From contig KB722780.1 in assembly GCA_000349905.1 (NCBI GenBank), positions 59,854-123,853 on the forward strand: 64,000 bases of DNA, written 5' to 3'. The notes beneath the pieces were generated by a model, which was given only the letters and a program-made list of their open reading frames with translations, was not told the DNA's origin and searched no databases. Of this stretch, positions 38,737 to 51,143 are shown in pieces; the first letter of the stretch is position 1; the number at the start of each line of letters is the position of its first letter. The stretch is from Volvariella volvacea V23. Taxonomy: Eukaryota > Basidiomycota > Agaricomycetes > Agaricales > Pluteaceae. The translations under genes and the position numbers were made by a program.

Positions 38737-39990
38737 AATTACAGACACTTCCAGAAGCAGTCGCAGTAAATCTCCAAAGGAAAATCTCGCGTCTCTGCAG
38801 ACCTGTCCTTCGGACATCGTCCACTCCATTATTCCCTTGCTCAACCTAGAGGACCTCCTAAATCTTCGTTTAACATCCCGCACCGTGCATTCGCATGTCA
38901 CTCCTACTGCCCTCCGCAACATTACTCTCTTACATCGGCGACGAATAGACATAGATCATGGAGTTAGGGGGCGACTGATTACATGCAGTCTTGATGCTGT
39001 CACACCCAACAAGGACCAATTCCACACTACCGATCTAACCAACCTCTACGCACACGCCCAGCACCTGACCACGCACGTCCTGTCCTCCTGCGTATACGAA
39101 ACCATCTCCGAGATCGGCCTCCCCACCATCCTCCCCGTCCTGCGCAGGCTGCGTGCCCTCAAATCCCTCACGTTGCGGTGGAGGACGTTGAGGAATTTTG
39201 AGTTCACGTACGAGCAACGGGCCGGAGGTGTTGCACGCGAAGTGGGTCAGGGCGTCGAGCCTATTACGAGGGTAAGGACAGGTCCTGTACACCAAGGACA
39301 TTCGAGGGTGATGTGAGGAGGATCGTAGCGATGAACCCTCTCATCGAGGACTTGACTATGAAGTACGACTGCGTGATGAGCGGCTTTACACTCATACCTT
39401 TCGCCGTCTCAAGCTGCGCGGGGTACCATTCCACGGTGTGCCAGAAGACGCATTCCGCTTTCGCGACATGACGCACCTCGTGATCGCCACTCCGTCCTTG
39501 GACACTCTCTTGCCGGTCGACAACGTCTGGGCGGCGCTTTGCGAGAGCAGCGCGCGAGGGTTGGTGTCGCTTCAGACGGTACAAGTGACGCGCTCGTTCA
39601 TTGCTTTCCTGCAGTCGTTCGTGGGACTGAAGACCTTGATTGTCGATTCACTAGAACAGATCGCAGAGCTGACGACGACGAGCCCTCTCCCGAATCTCTT
39701 TCAGCCCTTGCAGAGGAATTTTTCACCAAAGCCCTTCCGAAACACGCACCACCCTCGAGCGCTTGTCGACCTCCTTTGGAGAGAGGATATACGACGTCCC
39801 TGGGTGGGGGTGCACACTCTTATTTCGTTCCAAACTTTTTCCTCGTGTCCTCACTTTGGCATCTCGTTCTCTGTCCCAGTGATATGGAGCGGTGGGAAAC
39901 TCGACTGAGCTTCAAGCTTACCAATCTATCTGGACGGCATTGACGAAAGTAGGATGCTGTGGGGATACGAGGTCACGCGTAATCCTAGAC
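38737..39990 (+). pseudogene. F-box / leucine-rich protein pseudogene (family copy D)
   Basis: Starts in a frame giving ASLQTCPSDIVHSIIPLL, then LRLTSRTVHSHVTPTALRN and LTNLYAHAQHLTTHVL, clearly the F-box family. No in-frame ATG precedes it after a TAA near 38734. About 85 codons between LKSLTLRW and LRNFEFTYE are missing compared with the copy at 36632. Further on the family motifs jump frames: DVRRIVAMNPLIEDLTMKY, then VQVTRSFIAFLQSFVGLK, then EEFFTKALPKHAP, then ELQAYQSI. An internal deletion plus at least three frameshifts make it a pseudogene. It directly follows copy C on the same strand, so it probably arose by tandem duplication. Confidence 0.75.
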
Positions 39991-40471
39991 TTGGTTGCTT
40001 CGCATGGTGATTGTAACAATAATGAATATTGCCTGAAACAGTGCTCTGAACCGTCGAAGGCAAATGTCCAACTTTCCATCGACGGCGAAGCGCGGACTTG
40101 GCGCCCACCCAGCTTAGTCATCCCAGGGCGCCCAACTTCCTCCACGACCAACGTAAAACCCCCGTCCGCGGTTCCTTCATTTTCGGCTCCCCCACGCTTC
40201 TCATCACAAAATCCTCGACCTCCATTCTCTCGACACCCAACCCGTGACACGCGATAAGCGATTGACAGCCGTGATCGGGTGCCATTCTGACCACTGAGCG
40301 TTGGACGTCGAGGTCGAAGCCGAAGCATTTAGCCGCTCGACGTCGGGGGTTTTAGCATCCAAGGTTTTGATGTGCGACTTTGGTTTTTCTCATTTTGATT
40401 TTGGTTCCTGAAGATACCGCGTCACGAATTTTGAAAGAGGAAGGAGAGAAGGAAGGAAGGAAGGACACGCG
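39991..40471. other. Promoter-side spacer of the PH-domain gene
   Basis: No gene. A purine-rich GGAAGGAAGG run occurs at about 40440-40465, just before the start codon of the PH-domain gene. Confidence 0.5.
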
Positions 40472-43400
40472 ATGCCATTTTCTGGACCGCCGTTTGTGGA
40501 GGAACGACCGCCGCTGCTGACCATCGCTTGTAGATTCGGTAGGTCTTTTGCTCGTGTTTAAACCCCCTCCCTTTTGTCTTTGTCTTCATTCCTTGTTCAA
40601 ACTGATTTTTCGCGGTTGGCTTACTCGGTGCTCTTTCTTTGTCTTTTCCCCACTCTCCCTCACCCGCTTTCTTTCTTTGTTCTACCGCAACCCACATCGA
40701 CTCGTACGACCTACAACCCAAACGCCAAAACCAACCCCCCAACACCGAACATCCCCGCAAATCAAACTCCAACCCCTGTCCTATTCCATCGCGTCCCAAC
40801 TGATCTCATCACATCCCATCCCACTCGCCGCCAGTCCCCTACGACCAATGGCTCATAACCCACATCGACCCCACCTGGAAGATCAAGCAGGTCAAACTCT
40901 GGATCCTCTCCAAATGCCTCGACAGGCTCCCCCTCGCGCCGTTCGCCGCTGCTCCCCCCGCCGCCGCCACGACCACCACCGCTGGAGGGGCACACGCCGA
41001 CCCGGAGTCTGGCGCTGACGGCCCAGTCCAGATCGGCGTCAGCCCGCAGCTTTTGCAGGGGCCGGTGATGTCCCCGCCGATGAGGAAGGCGTATAAGCCT
41101 GCTTCGCCGATTACGTTCGCGGCGGGGGGTGGGGGGCACGAGAGAGTGGAGGGTGAAGGCGGGAGGATTTCGCCGCTTGCGATCGACGAGGAGGCGTATG
41201 GGGGTATTGAGGCGGAGGCGGATGGCCAAGGCGAACAGCAGCAAGAACAAGGCAACGATAATGCTATTACGGAAGAGACAAAGACAAAGACAGGAGAGGA
41301 CGACGGACGCGGGTACGAAGAAGACGACGAATGGGATACAGAAGACGGTGCCCATCCCAATCCCAACCGGGACACCATACGCCCCCTCCCGCCACCACCA
41401 CCGGGTGGCAGAGTCCCACCCTCCCAGTCCCAATCCCCGCGCCAATACCCCATGTCGGATCCATCTTCACCCCAAGCTATGGTGTTCAAGCCCACCGCCG
41501 ACCCATCCACCACCGATACCCCAACAAGGCCCCCCGCACCCACCGCGTACGGGCGCGGCGGCTACATGGGCACAGGACCCCTACACCCCGCCTCGAACCA
41601 GCAGACCGCCGCGCTCTCCCAGGCGCACATCAAGCTCTCGAGCGCATTCGCGCTCGTGCGGTTCTCCACCGGCCAGATTCTGGAGGAGGACTTCCAGGTC
41701 GCGTGGTACGACGTCAGCCAGAACGAGCTCTTTGAGCTGCACGGCGGCGACACCGTTCTCTCGAGGATCAAGCGGCACAGGCCTGGCGCTGCTGGGTCGG
41801 CTGGTGTCGCAGGTGTGGGCGGGGCGGGTGCGGGCTCGGCGATTCCGTCCTCTGCTGCGGCTGTGGCGGCGCTCAATTCGTCCCTCGACCCGTTCCAGCA
41901 GCTGTCGAGCCTCGGGAAGCTGCAGAAGGAGCGCGAGAGGGAGAGGCTTGGTCTCGGCCCATCCGAGGCGTCGCAGGACCTCCCTCGTTTGCGTGTTATC
42001 CGGCTGAATCGGAACGACCTCGAGGCGTATATTGTGCCGTACTGGGAGGGGTGGGTCCGTGCGCTGCGGGTGGTGTGGAAGGACGAGTACTATGGACACG
42101 GGAATCTGAATCCCTACACGGGAAGCATGGTGTACAAAAGCGGAGGGACGGGGCTGGGGATCGAGTACATCGACCCGGAGTACCTCAAAAAGTTCAAAGA
42201 GAAGGAGAGGGAGAAGCGGGACAAGCACAAGGGCGGGACGGCTTCCATTCTCGGACAAACCGTGGCGAATGCGGCAGCGGGAGGGGCACATGACTCGAAG
42301 CCAAAGATGGGGTCGAGGAGGACAAAGCTGGAGTGGAGAGACCGCTGGGTGGTGATCAAAGACGGGATGCTGATCCTGGCAAAGGACCGCAATGTGAGTA
42401 CGCCGCATCTAGTATACAGCCCGCCTAACGCGTCGCGGCAGGACCCAAACCCGTCCCACCGTCTGTCGCTGACGGCCCTCACCTCGCTGCGCGGAGCAGA
42501 ACACCTCGCCAAGACCTCCTTCGGAGTCCGCCATCGCGTGCACCCCCTCGCATCCGGCACGTCCTTTCTCCACCACAAGCGGTCCAAGACGTTCGCCGGC
42601 ATCGGGGACAGCGGCGCCGGCACTGCAAACGCGGAGGGAGAACACAAGCCCTCGCCGTACGTCGGCAAGTACAGCGACTACGTCGACCCGAACGAGCGCG
42701 ATCTGCGGATCGTCTGTGCCAAGTTTAGAGTGACCAAGACGCGTTCTGGACACGTGGCCGAGGATGCGAGCAAGCCTGTCTCGACGGGCGCGGGGGCTAG
42801 TTCGAATGCTGCCGGGACTGGGTCGGCTGCGAGCCACCCCATTCCGGCTGTGGTCGGGCCGGGAGACGACTTTTTCGGGACGCGGACGACGATCACGTCC
42901 ACTGTCGTTGCTACGGGCGCGGGCAGCACCGAGTCGAAGCCGTCAAAGGGCCATGGCGTCATGGGCAGCATGGGGCTGGGCATGCTGGTCGGCGGGTCGA
43001 GCGGCAAGTCGAAAAAGGAGGACAAGGACAGGGGCAAGGGGAGAGAGAAGGAGGCTCTGACAGACGGACGATCGCCGGCGAGCAAGCCTTCTGGAAGCGG
43101 GATCAACTTTCTGGGCATCTGGGGCAAAGACGAGGACAAGTCGAGGGGCATGATGGGGCTCGGCAAGGCGAAGAGCAAGGACAAGGGAAAGTCGAAGGAG
43201 AAGAAGAAGATCCGAACCGGGCTCTTCTCTGGCTCGTCGAGCTCGTCCGAGGACGATCGGGATCGGAACAAGGCCCCCATTCTCAAGACGTCTTCTGTGC
43301 AGAAGAGTCTTTTGGAAGCCCAGTCCTCGTCCGTGGCTGCAGGGAAGGGCGGGGACGACGCGATGGCCCACGACGACGCTGCGTCGGATGCATCCCAGGT

Positions 43401-46400
43401 CGCTTTTCGGAAGCCCCCCGCGCGAAGATTCTCTGGCTTCTCTTCCGAGCGCGATCGGTCCCGGGCAGGCGATCAGAGTGTCAATCGGGATGACGGAGAA
43501 GGCACCGAAATGGAAGAAGAAGCAGAGGAGCAGGCACCGGGAGTGCAGATGGGAAAGGTGTCGTCGATCGACTCGGATGCGACGCTGAGCTCGCCCGTGT
43601 TTGCGCCCACGTACCCCCGTCGGCTGCAATCGGATCCCGCTTCTTCGGACGACGACTCGTTTTGGAACGATGCCCTGCCCGGACCGCACAAGCAGTTTGG
43701 ATTTGGATATGGATACCGCGAGCGGTTGGACCGGGAGAAGGCTCTTCGTCAGCGGGAGAGGGAGAAGGAGCGAGCTCGTGAGGCGGAGCGGAGAAGGGAG
43801 GAGGAGAGGGAGGAGAAGGAGTACTTTAGGCGCCTGGCAGAGAAAGAAGAGATTGAGGAACAGAGGAAGATTGTCAAGAGGATTGAGGAGGCCCGACGAA
43901 AAGCGGAGGAGGAGAGAATAGAGCAGGAGGAGGAGAGAAGGAAGAAAGGCAGACGGAAAGACGATGAAAAGAGGAGAGAGCGGGAAAGGGAGAAAGAAAG
44001 AGAGGAGGAAGAAAGACGAAAGAAAATGGAACGAGAAAAGGAAAAAGAAAAAGAAATGCCAAAAAAAGAGGAGGCGAGAGGAGAATGGATTGTCCTGGAT
44101 CTGGGCAGCGACGAAGGTAGGCTTATGATATTCCACAAAAACATAGCCGACTGAAATTTCTCCAGCATACCACAGTATACTGCGTATACTACACCGCCAC
44201 GCGCCTCTGCCCATATCCTCCTCCTTCCTCCACAACCTCCCCATCCAGCTCGACATGCCCAAGTACTCCACAACCGCCAACTCGCACCCCTCTCCCCCCG
44301 CCAGCGCCCGCCAGTCATTCTCAGCACCCAACGCGGCCTCTACAACCGGAAACACCGCACCCTCCACCACAGGCACAGACCACCCGTCAGTCAACTCACC
44401 ATCGACACTGGCCCACCACGCAAGCAACCCGTTCGGGTCCGGGTCGACGATGGTCGACTCGAGCTCGAATCTGGGACACAAGGCGAGCCTGAGCTCGGCG
44501 CACCGCACCTCGTCCGCGCATTCGCACTCCTACTCTGACCCGCAGGCCCACCTCGCGTCGAGCACGGCCTCGCTCGCGAGTCCCCGGCCAGAGTCGCATC
44601 CTGCGCCGCCGACTACGACGGGTCGTGGCTCGTTGCCGTTTGTGGTGCCGTACCCGGAGTGGAGGAGGCAGATTACGGAGAGGGCGCGGAAGGCGGGGTT
44701 GGGGAATATGCCGAAGCCGATGGAGTGGTGGATGTTGGGCAAGTGCGAGGAGGGGGCGAGGGAGGAGTGGAAGTGGATGGAGAGGTGGGAGAGGGAGGAG
44801 AAGGAGCAGGCGGAGAGGGAGAGGGAGAGGGAAGGGGAGAGCGGTAGTGATGAGGGTGAGACTCGTAGGAAGAGTTCTGCGGAGCTCAATGGAGAGCGTG
44901 TTGATGGCGCAGAAGAGACTAATGGGGTTGCTTTGGAGGATGCTGAGGAAACTGATGGTTTCGAGTCGGATGGAGATGGCGCTGATGATGCGTTCACACT
45001 CGAGCTGACTTCAGACGATGGCAGCAGCGATGAAGAGGAGAGCGAGGCGGAGTGGAAGGGGTGGGTTATGGACTTGCCCCGCCAAGCCCGTTTGACACTC
45101 CAACGCGAGCACGATGGAGAAGATTACCTGGACGACAGAGAGGCAGGACGTGGGGAACAAAGGGATAGAGAAGCCTACCAACGACAGATATACGAAGAAC
45201 GGGTGAAGAAGGAGCCTCAGTCATTTGCCTATTCCAGTTCGAATGTCGGGCACGACGAGTCCGGGAGTGCGTACCGCGGCAGCGGAGCAACAAGCCCGCC
45301 CTTCTCTCGTTCTCATTCTCAAGGCCACCTTCAAGGACGAACCACCCCATCGGTGTACTACCAAAAAGTCGCGCCCGGAGCGTTTACACTATCAACTTCA
45401 CCCCCTGGTTCGAGTTCTGCCTTCCCTCCCCATCTACACACCCCTCCCGCTGCATACGCGACGACTACGACGACGATATCAACTCCTACGCCTACTGCAG
45501 CTTCAGCTGCCAACTCTACCACCGTTTCCTCGCCGTCCTCATCCATCTTCAATGATTCTCCATCAAGACGAGGCAGAGCATACAGCGTCGGCGTCGGCGT
45601 GTCGATCTCGCCCTCTCCAACACCAAGCCAGAGCCCATCTCCTCCACCTGGTCCCGTTGCTCCCGCGTTCTATCCAAACCGATACGGACAGCAGTTCCAG
45701 CACTCTCCCCACTCCCATCTCGGCCACGGCTTAACTCCAGGACAGCAGCACCCATACCCCCTCTCACAAGGCAGCTCTCCCCTCTTGGCAAAGCGCGAGC
45801 TCGGCCTCGGAGTCGGCCACCACCACCACCAGTTATACCACTCCACGTCGATGCAGAGCATCAGCGCCGCGCTTCGCTCGGGTGACACCGCGCATCTGGG
45901 GCATTCGGGCAACTTGGCGGGCATGGGAGCGGGCATGGCGGCGGGGAGGAGCCATCAGTTTGCGCGGAGCGGGAGCGTCATTGGTGGGCCGAGGGCCATG
46001 GGCGCGGGCAGCACCGTTCCTGGAGCGGGTGCAGGAGGAGGGCACCATCACGACTCGTTTGGGAGGAGACCTAGCATGCCGATCTTGACGTCGTACCAGA
46101 TGCCTGGTGCAGGTGCGAGCGCGGGTGGAGATAGACTTGGAGGACCAGGAGCAGGACCAGACGCTCGCGATCAAGAGCCAAGCGGAGTGCCCACGCCCAC
46201 CGCTTCCTCGTTCTCGACCTCGACAACCTCCACCCCCTACCTCGTTCAATCGCCTCTAGAGGGCCTGTCCAGCCCATCAGCCGGCGTCTCGCGACGAGCG
46301 AGCACGACTGGTCTCGGTCTAGGCCTCAACCTCAACCTCGGACTCGGAGGCGGCTCCTTGGGTCGATCATCAAGCGTCCTTTCCCGTACTGGAATAGGCC

Positions 46401-46678
46401 TGCTCCGTCGAGACGACATAGATAAAGATCACGAGCGGGAACAGGAACACGACGGAATGGATCCCAGCGCTGGACGAAAATTGGAGAGACCCAAGCTGTC
46501 GCTTGCGACTGGCACTACTCTAGGATCTTCCTCCTCCGTGCATGAGCACGATCGTGCACAGGGTCAAGGTCAACCACAAGCTCCTCCTGTGGGTACCGGT
46601 GTGAATTCACCTTTATCAGGTCGAAGTCCTGTTCAGACTGTGTTTCTCTCTTTGGGTCATGAGCATGAACAGCAGTGA
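40472..46678 (+). CDS. Very large PH-domain protein
   Basis: Three exons, 40472-40538, 40835-44116 and 44166-46678, encode 1953 residues. The 296-nt first intron and the 49-nt second (GTAGGC to CTCCAG) keep phase exactly. Two very long open frames, which would look like separate genes, therefore belong to one protein. The N-terminus (PYDQWLITHIDPTWKIKQVK) resembles a ubiquitin-like or Ras-association fold. A conserved block lies at about 408-440. A PH domain spans about 515-650 (KLEWRDRWVVIKDGMLILAK to DLRIVCAKFRV, with a long insert). A long Arg/Glu/Lys coiled coil follows at about 975-1100. The C-terminal 800 residues are Ser/Pro/Gly-rich and mostly disordered. PH domains bind phosphoinositides, so a cortical or signalling scaffold is likely. 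Similarity to yeast Caf120/Skg3-type PH proteins is possible but unproven. Confidence 0.8.
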
Positions 46679-47060
46679 CAGGGTGGAGGAAGTGCAAAGG
46701 AGTAGTTCTGGTTTTGAAGGGGGGTAGGTTTGTGATGTTGATGCTGTTGTAATGATCTATTGTTGTGAACGTTGAATTGTGACCTGATTGTATGTATGGT
46801 GATATGGCTTTTGCGTGTTTAGAATGAATCTCGTGACTGTTTCTCGTTTTTCGTCAAATTAATTAGCTTTGTTGCACCTGGCTGGGCCTCTTGTTACCTA
46901 TTATGTACTTGCTTGTATACCTACATTAGTGCTATATGTGCTTTATATTTGGACTATATATCTGTTTAGCTTGTGGATCCTCTTTGCTTGATACCCAATA
47001 TTGTGAGCAAATTAGACTTGTAATACTAGTGCCCACATGAAAGAATGATAGTGCAGTACA
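46679..47060. other. 3' flank of PH gene and start of AT-rich region
   Basis: No gene. The first about 150 bases look like a 3' untranslated region. From about 46.85 kb composition becomes strongly AT-rich and nearly CpG-free, and remains so through most of the rest of the window. Confidence 0.55.
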
Positions 47061-47662
47061 AACTTAGGAAAGTAGGCCATGGTTGGCACCTGGCAAGTCC
47101 GAGTCTGGTTTTTTTGTTAGGATTGAATTTTATTAGAGCTAGCTAGCTCTAATAGAATTCAATCCTAACAAGTAAGAAATCTCAATTTGGACCTGCCAGA
47201 TGCCAGCCATAACCTACTTTTCTAAGTTTCATTCAACTAATTTTTAAATAAAATAGATGGATATATATTGTTATTATACTTTGTGTTGATAATATTTATA
47301 GTATTGATAACATTTATAATTTTGGTAGCTCTGAATTCAAGGTGTATTTGACTACATTCATAATATTTAAAAATTTATCTATTAATATTGATAATCAATA
47401 ATGATTATTCATAATAATTCACATGAAATATAGGCCTATATTTTTGTCTGATAAAGCTCACCATAGATTGTTTTTGATTTTTAATAATGTCATGCATATT
47501 TATAGTAGGATTTAATAAAATATACTTCAATGATTATAGATATAGCTCCTATGCTCTATATGTACATATACACTACAATCAGCTTGTATTCTATGGTCTA
47601 TAGTTCTAACAACTCTTTATAAATCTATAGATATTATAATAGTATGCCTACATTTGAACACT
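47061..47662 (+). repeat. Hairpin-ended repeat, copy 1 (cut by assembly gap)
   Basis: Bases 47061-47229 are a near-perfect inverted repeat centred on GAGCTAGCTAGCTC at about 47137-47150: ACTTAGGAAAGTAGG at the left pairs with CCTACTTTTCTAAGT at the right. An AT-rich tail follows and matches copies 2 and 3 base for base over long stretches (for example GGATATATATTGTTAT). Copy 1 runs into the run of N at the point that corresponds to about 51,118 in copy 2. No open frame. Probably a non-autonomous element (MITE-like or foldback). Confidence 0.75.
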
Positions 47663-47762
47663 NNNNNNNNNNNNNNNNNNNNNNNNNNNNNNNNNNNNNN
47701 NNNNNNNNNNNNNNNNNNNNNNNNNNNNNNNNNNNNNNNNNNNNNNNNNNNNNNNNNNNNNN
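47663..47762. other. Assembly gap of 100 N
   Basis: One hundred unknown bases, the usual placeholder for a gap of unknown size. It falls inside a dispersed repeat, so the true length and even the linkage across it are uncertain. Confidence 0.98.
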
Positions 47763-50534
47763 CTAGTTCCTTTTTAGTGTGTCAAAAATTAATAAGACCT
47801 TTGTTCCAATACATGTGCTCTATGAAGTACACACACCTTCAAATATCAAGTAATAAGTCAGGGTAGCACACAAAAGATAGATCGCATAGATGATAATGCT
47901 CACATACCATCAAATCTGATACCTTATTATGAACTCCTTGTATATCCGACTACTGGTAAAGTGAATTTACTTTGACATGAAATTTGAGTATATTCACAGT
48001 TTATTTAACAGAGATACTGAAGTGCTAACTAGAAGCTACTTCGAGTTTTATTCTCAGTATTCTCTGACACTGGTTTCAAACATTGCCCACGGTGTCTCTA
48101 CAGGTTCTTTATATATTTCTTAGCTATAAAAAAGAAAGATCTTGCATTTTATATATATGATGCATATGTAAAAGTGTAGTAGTAATATCTCTTATGGGTT
48201 TGAAATGTGATGCAATCTTTCATTGAATTCAACCAAAATATAAGATTACAAGCTCAGAACTTACCACCAGGCATCAATATTAGGCATGGCTTTCCTGATT
48301 CTGAAAAGACTGAGTTCTTACTATAATCTGAACTTAGAATCAGATAGTGTAAAGTACTTAGTTATTTTGGTGGCTTGTAGTGCTTATGTTATTTGTGATG
48401 AAAGTCATGTGCTAGGTCTGACAGCAGCAGAACCTAACCCTATTGGTGGCAGACCCTAACCATTCCCTAGCCAGTGCACCAGTGTACCAAATAGTTGATT
48501 GTTGGGCATGCTAGTATTGGACTTTAGTTTTTTATTTTTCCCACTACACACTACCCTCTTTCATTGTTTCTCACTTTTACTATACTTAATAATTACTTGA
48601 TATCTTGCCTCTAACTATGTCAAATGGCCTACTGTACATGTATATCTTCTAATTGAGAACAATAATTTAAAAATAAGCTCTATAGACATGCTTATATTGA
48701 AAATCTGAGCAAAAAATGACATAGAATCATGAGCCCAGGTGTTGTCATTGAAGAGATACATTGAAAATACTCCACAAAGCCAGATTTGGCAGGCAAATTA
48801 CTATTATATCAACCTTTTGACCCAAATACAGTAAATATTAATAATTTAATGCTATAGGCTGGTACAATATACCCTATTGCACATATGCATATATCAAAAA
48901 TGTCTCTTGGGGGTGTTATGGAACCCACAATGTCTCAATGAAATAATGTGTGATGTGCTGTGATGTGAATGTCACATGATGTCACACATTAGTGGAATTG
49001 TTCAACACCATTATCTCTGTGACTGCCACTAGTGACAGAGTCTGTTGCTAGTCACAGTCACAGTCTGGTGGTGCTCCACCACCACCACCATATTACGTCT
49101 AATGACACTGCTACACCACCACCACCATGCCATGTCCAACAATGCTGGTGGCCCACCACTACCACCACCTCACATTGTTGGCACCACTACATCACGTCCA
49201 ATGCTGCCGCCACACCACCGCCACCACCACTATGCTGCATTCAACAATGCAGCCACACTGCCATTACTACCACCACCACCACCACCACATCACATCCAAC
49301 TATGCCATACCACTACCATCGTCATCTTGTATCCAATGATGCTGCCACACTGCCATCACCATCACCATGTTGCATCCAACAATGCTGGTGGCCCACCATC
49401 ACTGCTATCTTGTGTCCAATGATGCTGATAGCCCACCACCACATACCTTTCCCCCACTCAATTCTGGTATATAGAACATGTACATTACAAATAAGTGTAG
49501 ATGTAGTGTGGCTATGGTTACAACTAGTTACAAATGCAATATGAATGTTCAAAGGCAATATATCTATATTACAATCAATAAAAACTTAATTTTGCTTATC
49601 AAAAATTATGCAACATAAAGTATCAAGCTCAATGACTTCAATGCAGAACAAATGCATATCATATTTTTGTGGCAATGCAAACTCAACTTTTCTTCTTGTA
49701 CTGATGACAATAACAGATGTGACAACAATGCAATGAACTTTCTGCAAGCAAAGATATTATTAGTGGTCCAATTGAGATACTTTTTTGTGGAAAACTTCTC
49801 TTGTATGCAGTTGAAACTTATACTGAACTTATTGACAGCTTAAAGTATACTGATTGAATGAGCATTGAGTGAGATATTGTATATTTACTATGACTCTGAC
49901 TTATACTAGAATAATACTGAGATTGATAGCTAAGGTTAACCAAAGTTAACCAAACAGAAGTTGCTGTCAAATCAGAAAAAAAGCGCCCAAAGTCCTGAGG
50001 TCTGCAGACTAAGCACACAAGGTTGGAAGTTACCACCAGGCACCAAAATCAGGCACAGCTTTTCTGATCCTGAAAAGACCAAGTCTGGAATGTAGTGAGG
50101 ACTTGGAATAAAGGTAAATAACTCTAGTGATATCAGCACAAAGAAATGTCAGTAACAAGGGTGCTTGGCCCTGGAGACTAGTGTATACAATGACAAAAGG
50201 GAAAAGAAAAGAAAGGAGCAAATACACCAACTACTCACACATTATTGATGAGACCCACTATGAGGGATTACCCACACAGTGGTGCCCAAGTATTACCAGT
50301 GGCATGATTGCAATAAGCTCTCACTACCAGCTGGTGAGGGAGACAAGATAGATACAAGAATTTTAACAATGCTTACTCACTTCTTACTAGCCTGTTGGTT
50401 TGGGTTGCACTGGAACCTCTGAGACAAAGCTAACTTGGCAGAGCAGACAAGGTCAAAACTGAAGAAACTCCAGCACTAACTAAGCCTACTCATATATTCA
50501 CCTAGAGCTAGATGTACATATTCACACTATTCTA
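47763..50534. repeat. AT-rich, CpG-depleted repeat region without genes
   Basis: No coding sequence is supported. It contains a segment at 48095-48180 that recurs inverted at 63781-63865, a roughly 57-base repeat at 48259-48315 recurring at 50027-50084, and a CCA-rich minisatellite at 49070-49440. CpG dinucleotides are almost absent; none occurs, for example, across 48241-48480. Confidence 0.6.
49070..49440 (+). repeat. CCA/CAC-rich degenerate minisatellite
   Basis: Runs of CCACCACCAC alternate with variants of TCCAACAATGCTGGTGG and TCCAATGATGCTGCCACAC, giving a higher-order unit of roughly 60-75 bases with imperfect copies. All three frames stay open by periodicity, giving His/Thr/Pro-rich translations that are not genes. 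Confidence 0.65.
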
Positions 50535-51143
50535 GACTTAGGAAAGTAGGCCATGGCTGGTGCCTGGCAAGTCCAAGTCCAGGTTTCTTGCTAAAATTAA
50601 ATTCTATTAGAGCTAGCTAGCTGTTAGCTAGCTCTAATAAAATTCAATTCTAATAAAAGAAATCTAGACTTGGACCTGCCAGGGGCTAGCCATAGTCTAC
50701 TCTAAGTTTTATTGAATTAATTTTTGAATAAAATAGGTGGATATATATTGTTATGATATTTTGTGTTAATAATGTTTATAGTATTGATAAACTTTATAAT
50801 TTTGGCAGCTCTGAACTTGATTACATTGATAATATTTAAGATTTTAGCCAACAATATTGATAATTATTAATAATAATTCACATGAAATATAAGCACAAAC
50901 TTTGTCTAATAAAGCCTATCATGGATTTTTGATTTTTAATAGTGATATGCATATTTACAATGGAATTAAATAAGATATACTTTTAATAATTATAGATATA
51001 GTTTCTATATTCTACATGTATACATATACTACAAATGCCTTGTATTCTATGGTCTATAGTTCTAACAACTCTTGATAAGTCTATAGATATTAACAATAGT
51101 GTACACTACATTTGAAAGCTGCTGAAGATATTGATCTTATACA
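50535..51143 (+). repeat. Hairpin-ended repeat, copy 2 (complete)
   Basis: The hairpin part is 50535-50709 with a CTAGCTAGCTGTTAGCTAGC centre. The conserved AT-rich tail runs to about 51143, where similarity to copy 3 ends. It serves as the reference copy: the left boundary (CTTAGGAAAGTAGG) and the right boundary after GATATTGAT are shared. No target-site duplication could be identified with confidence. Confidence 0.75.

Noticed and set aside
42943..44508. A 521-codon open frame antisense to the PH-domain gene, and similar long antisense frames at 40762-41543 and 44530-44997
   Set aside because: They are mirror images of the GC-rich and Arg/Glu-rich coding strand, have Leu/Phe/Ser-rich nonsense translations, and overlap a well-supported spliced gene.
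47654..47866. An open frame spanning the N gap
   Set aside because: Most of it is unknown bases; it carries no evidence of coding.
49032..49544. A 170-codon His/Thr/Pro-rich frame
   Set aside because: It is a by-product of the CCA-rich minisatellite; two other frames are also open there and no conserved domain is present.
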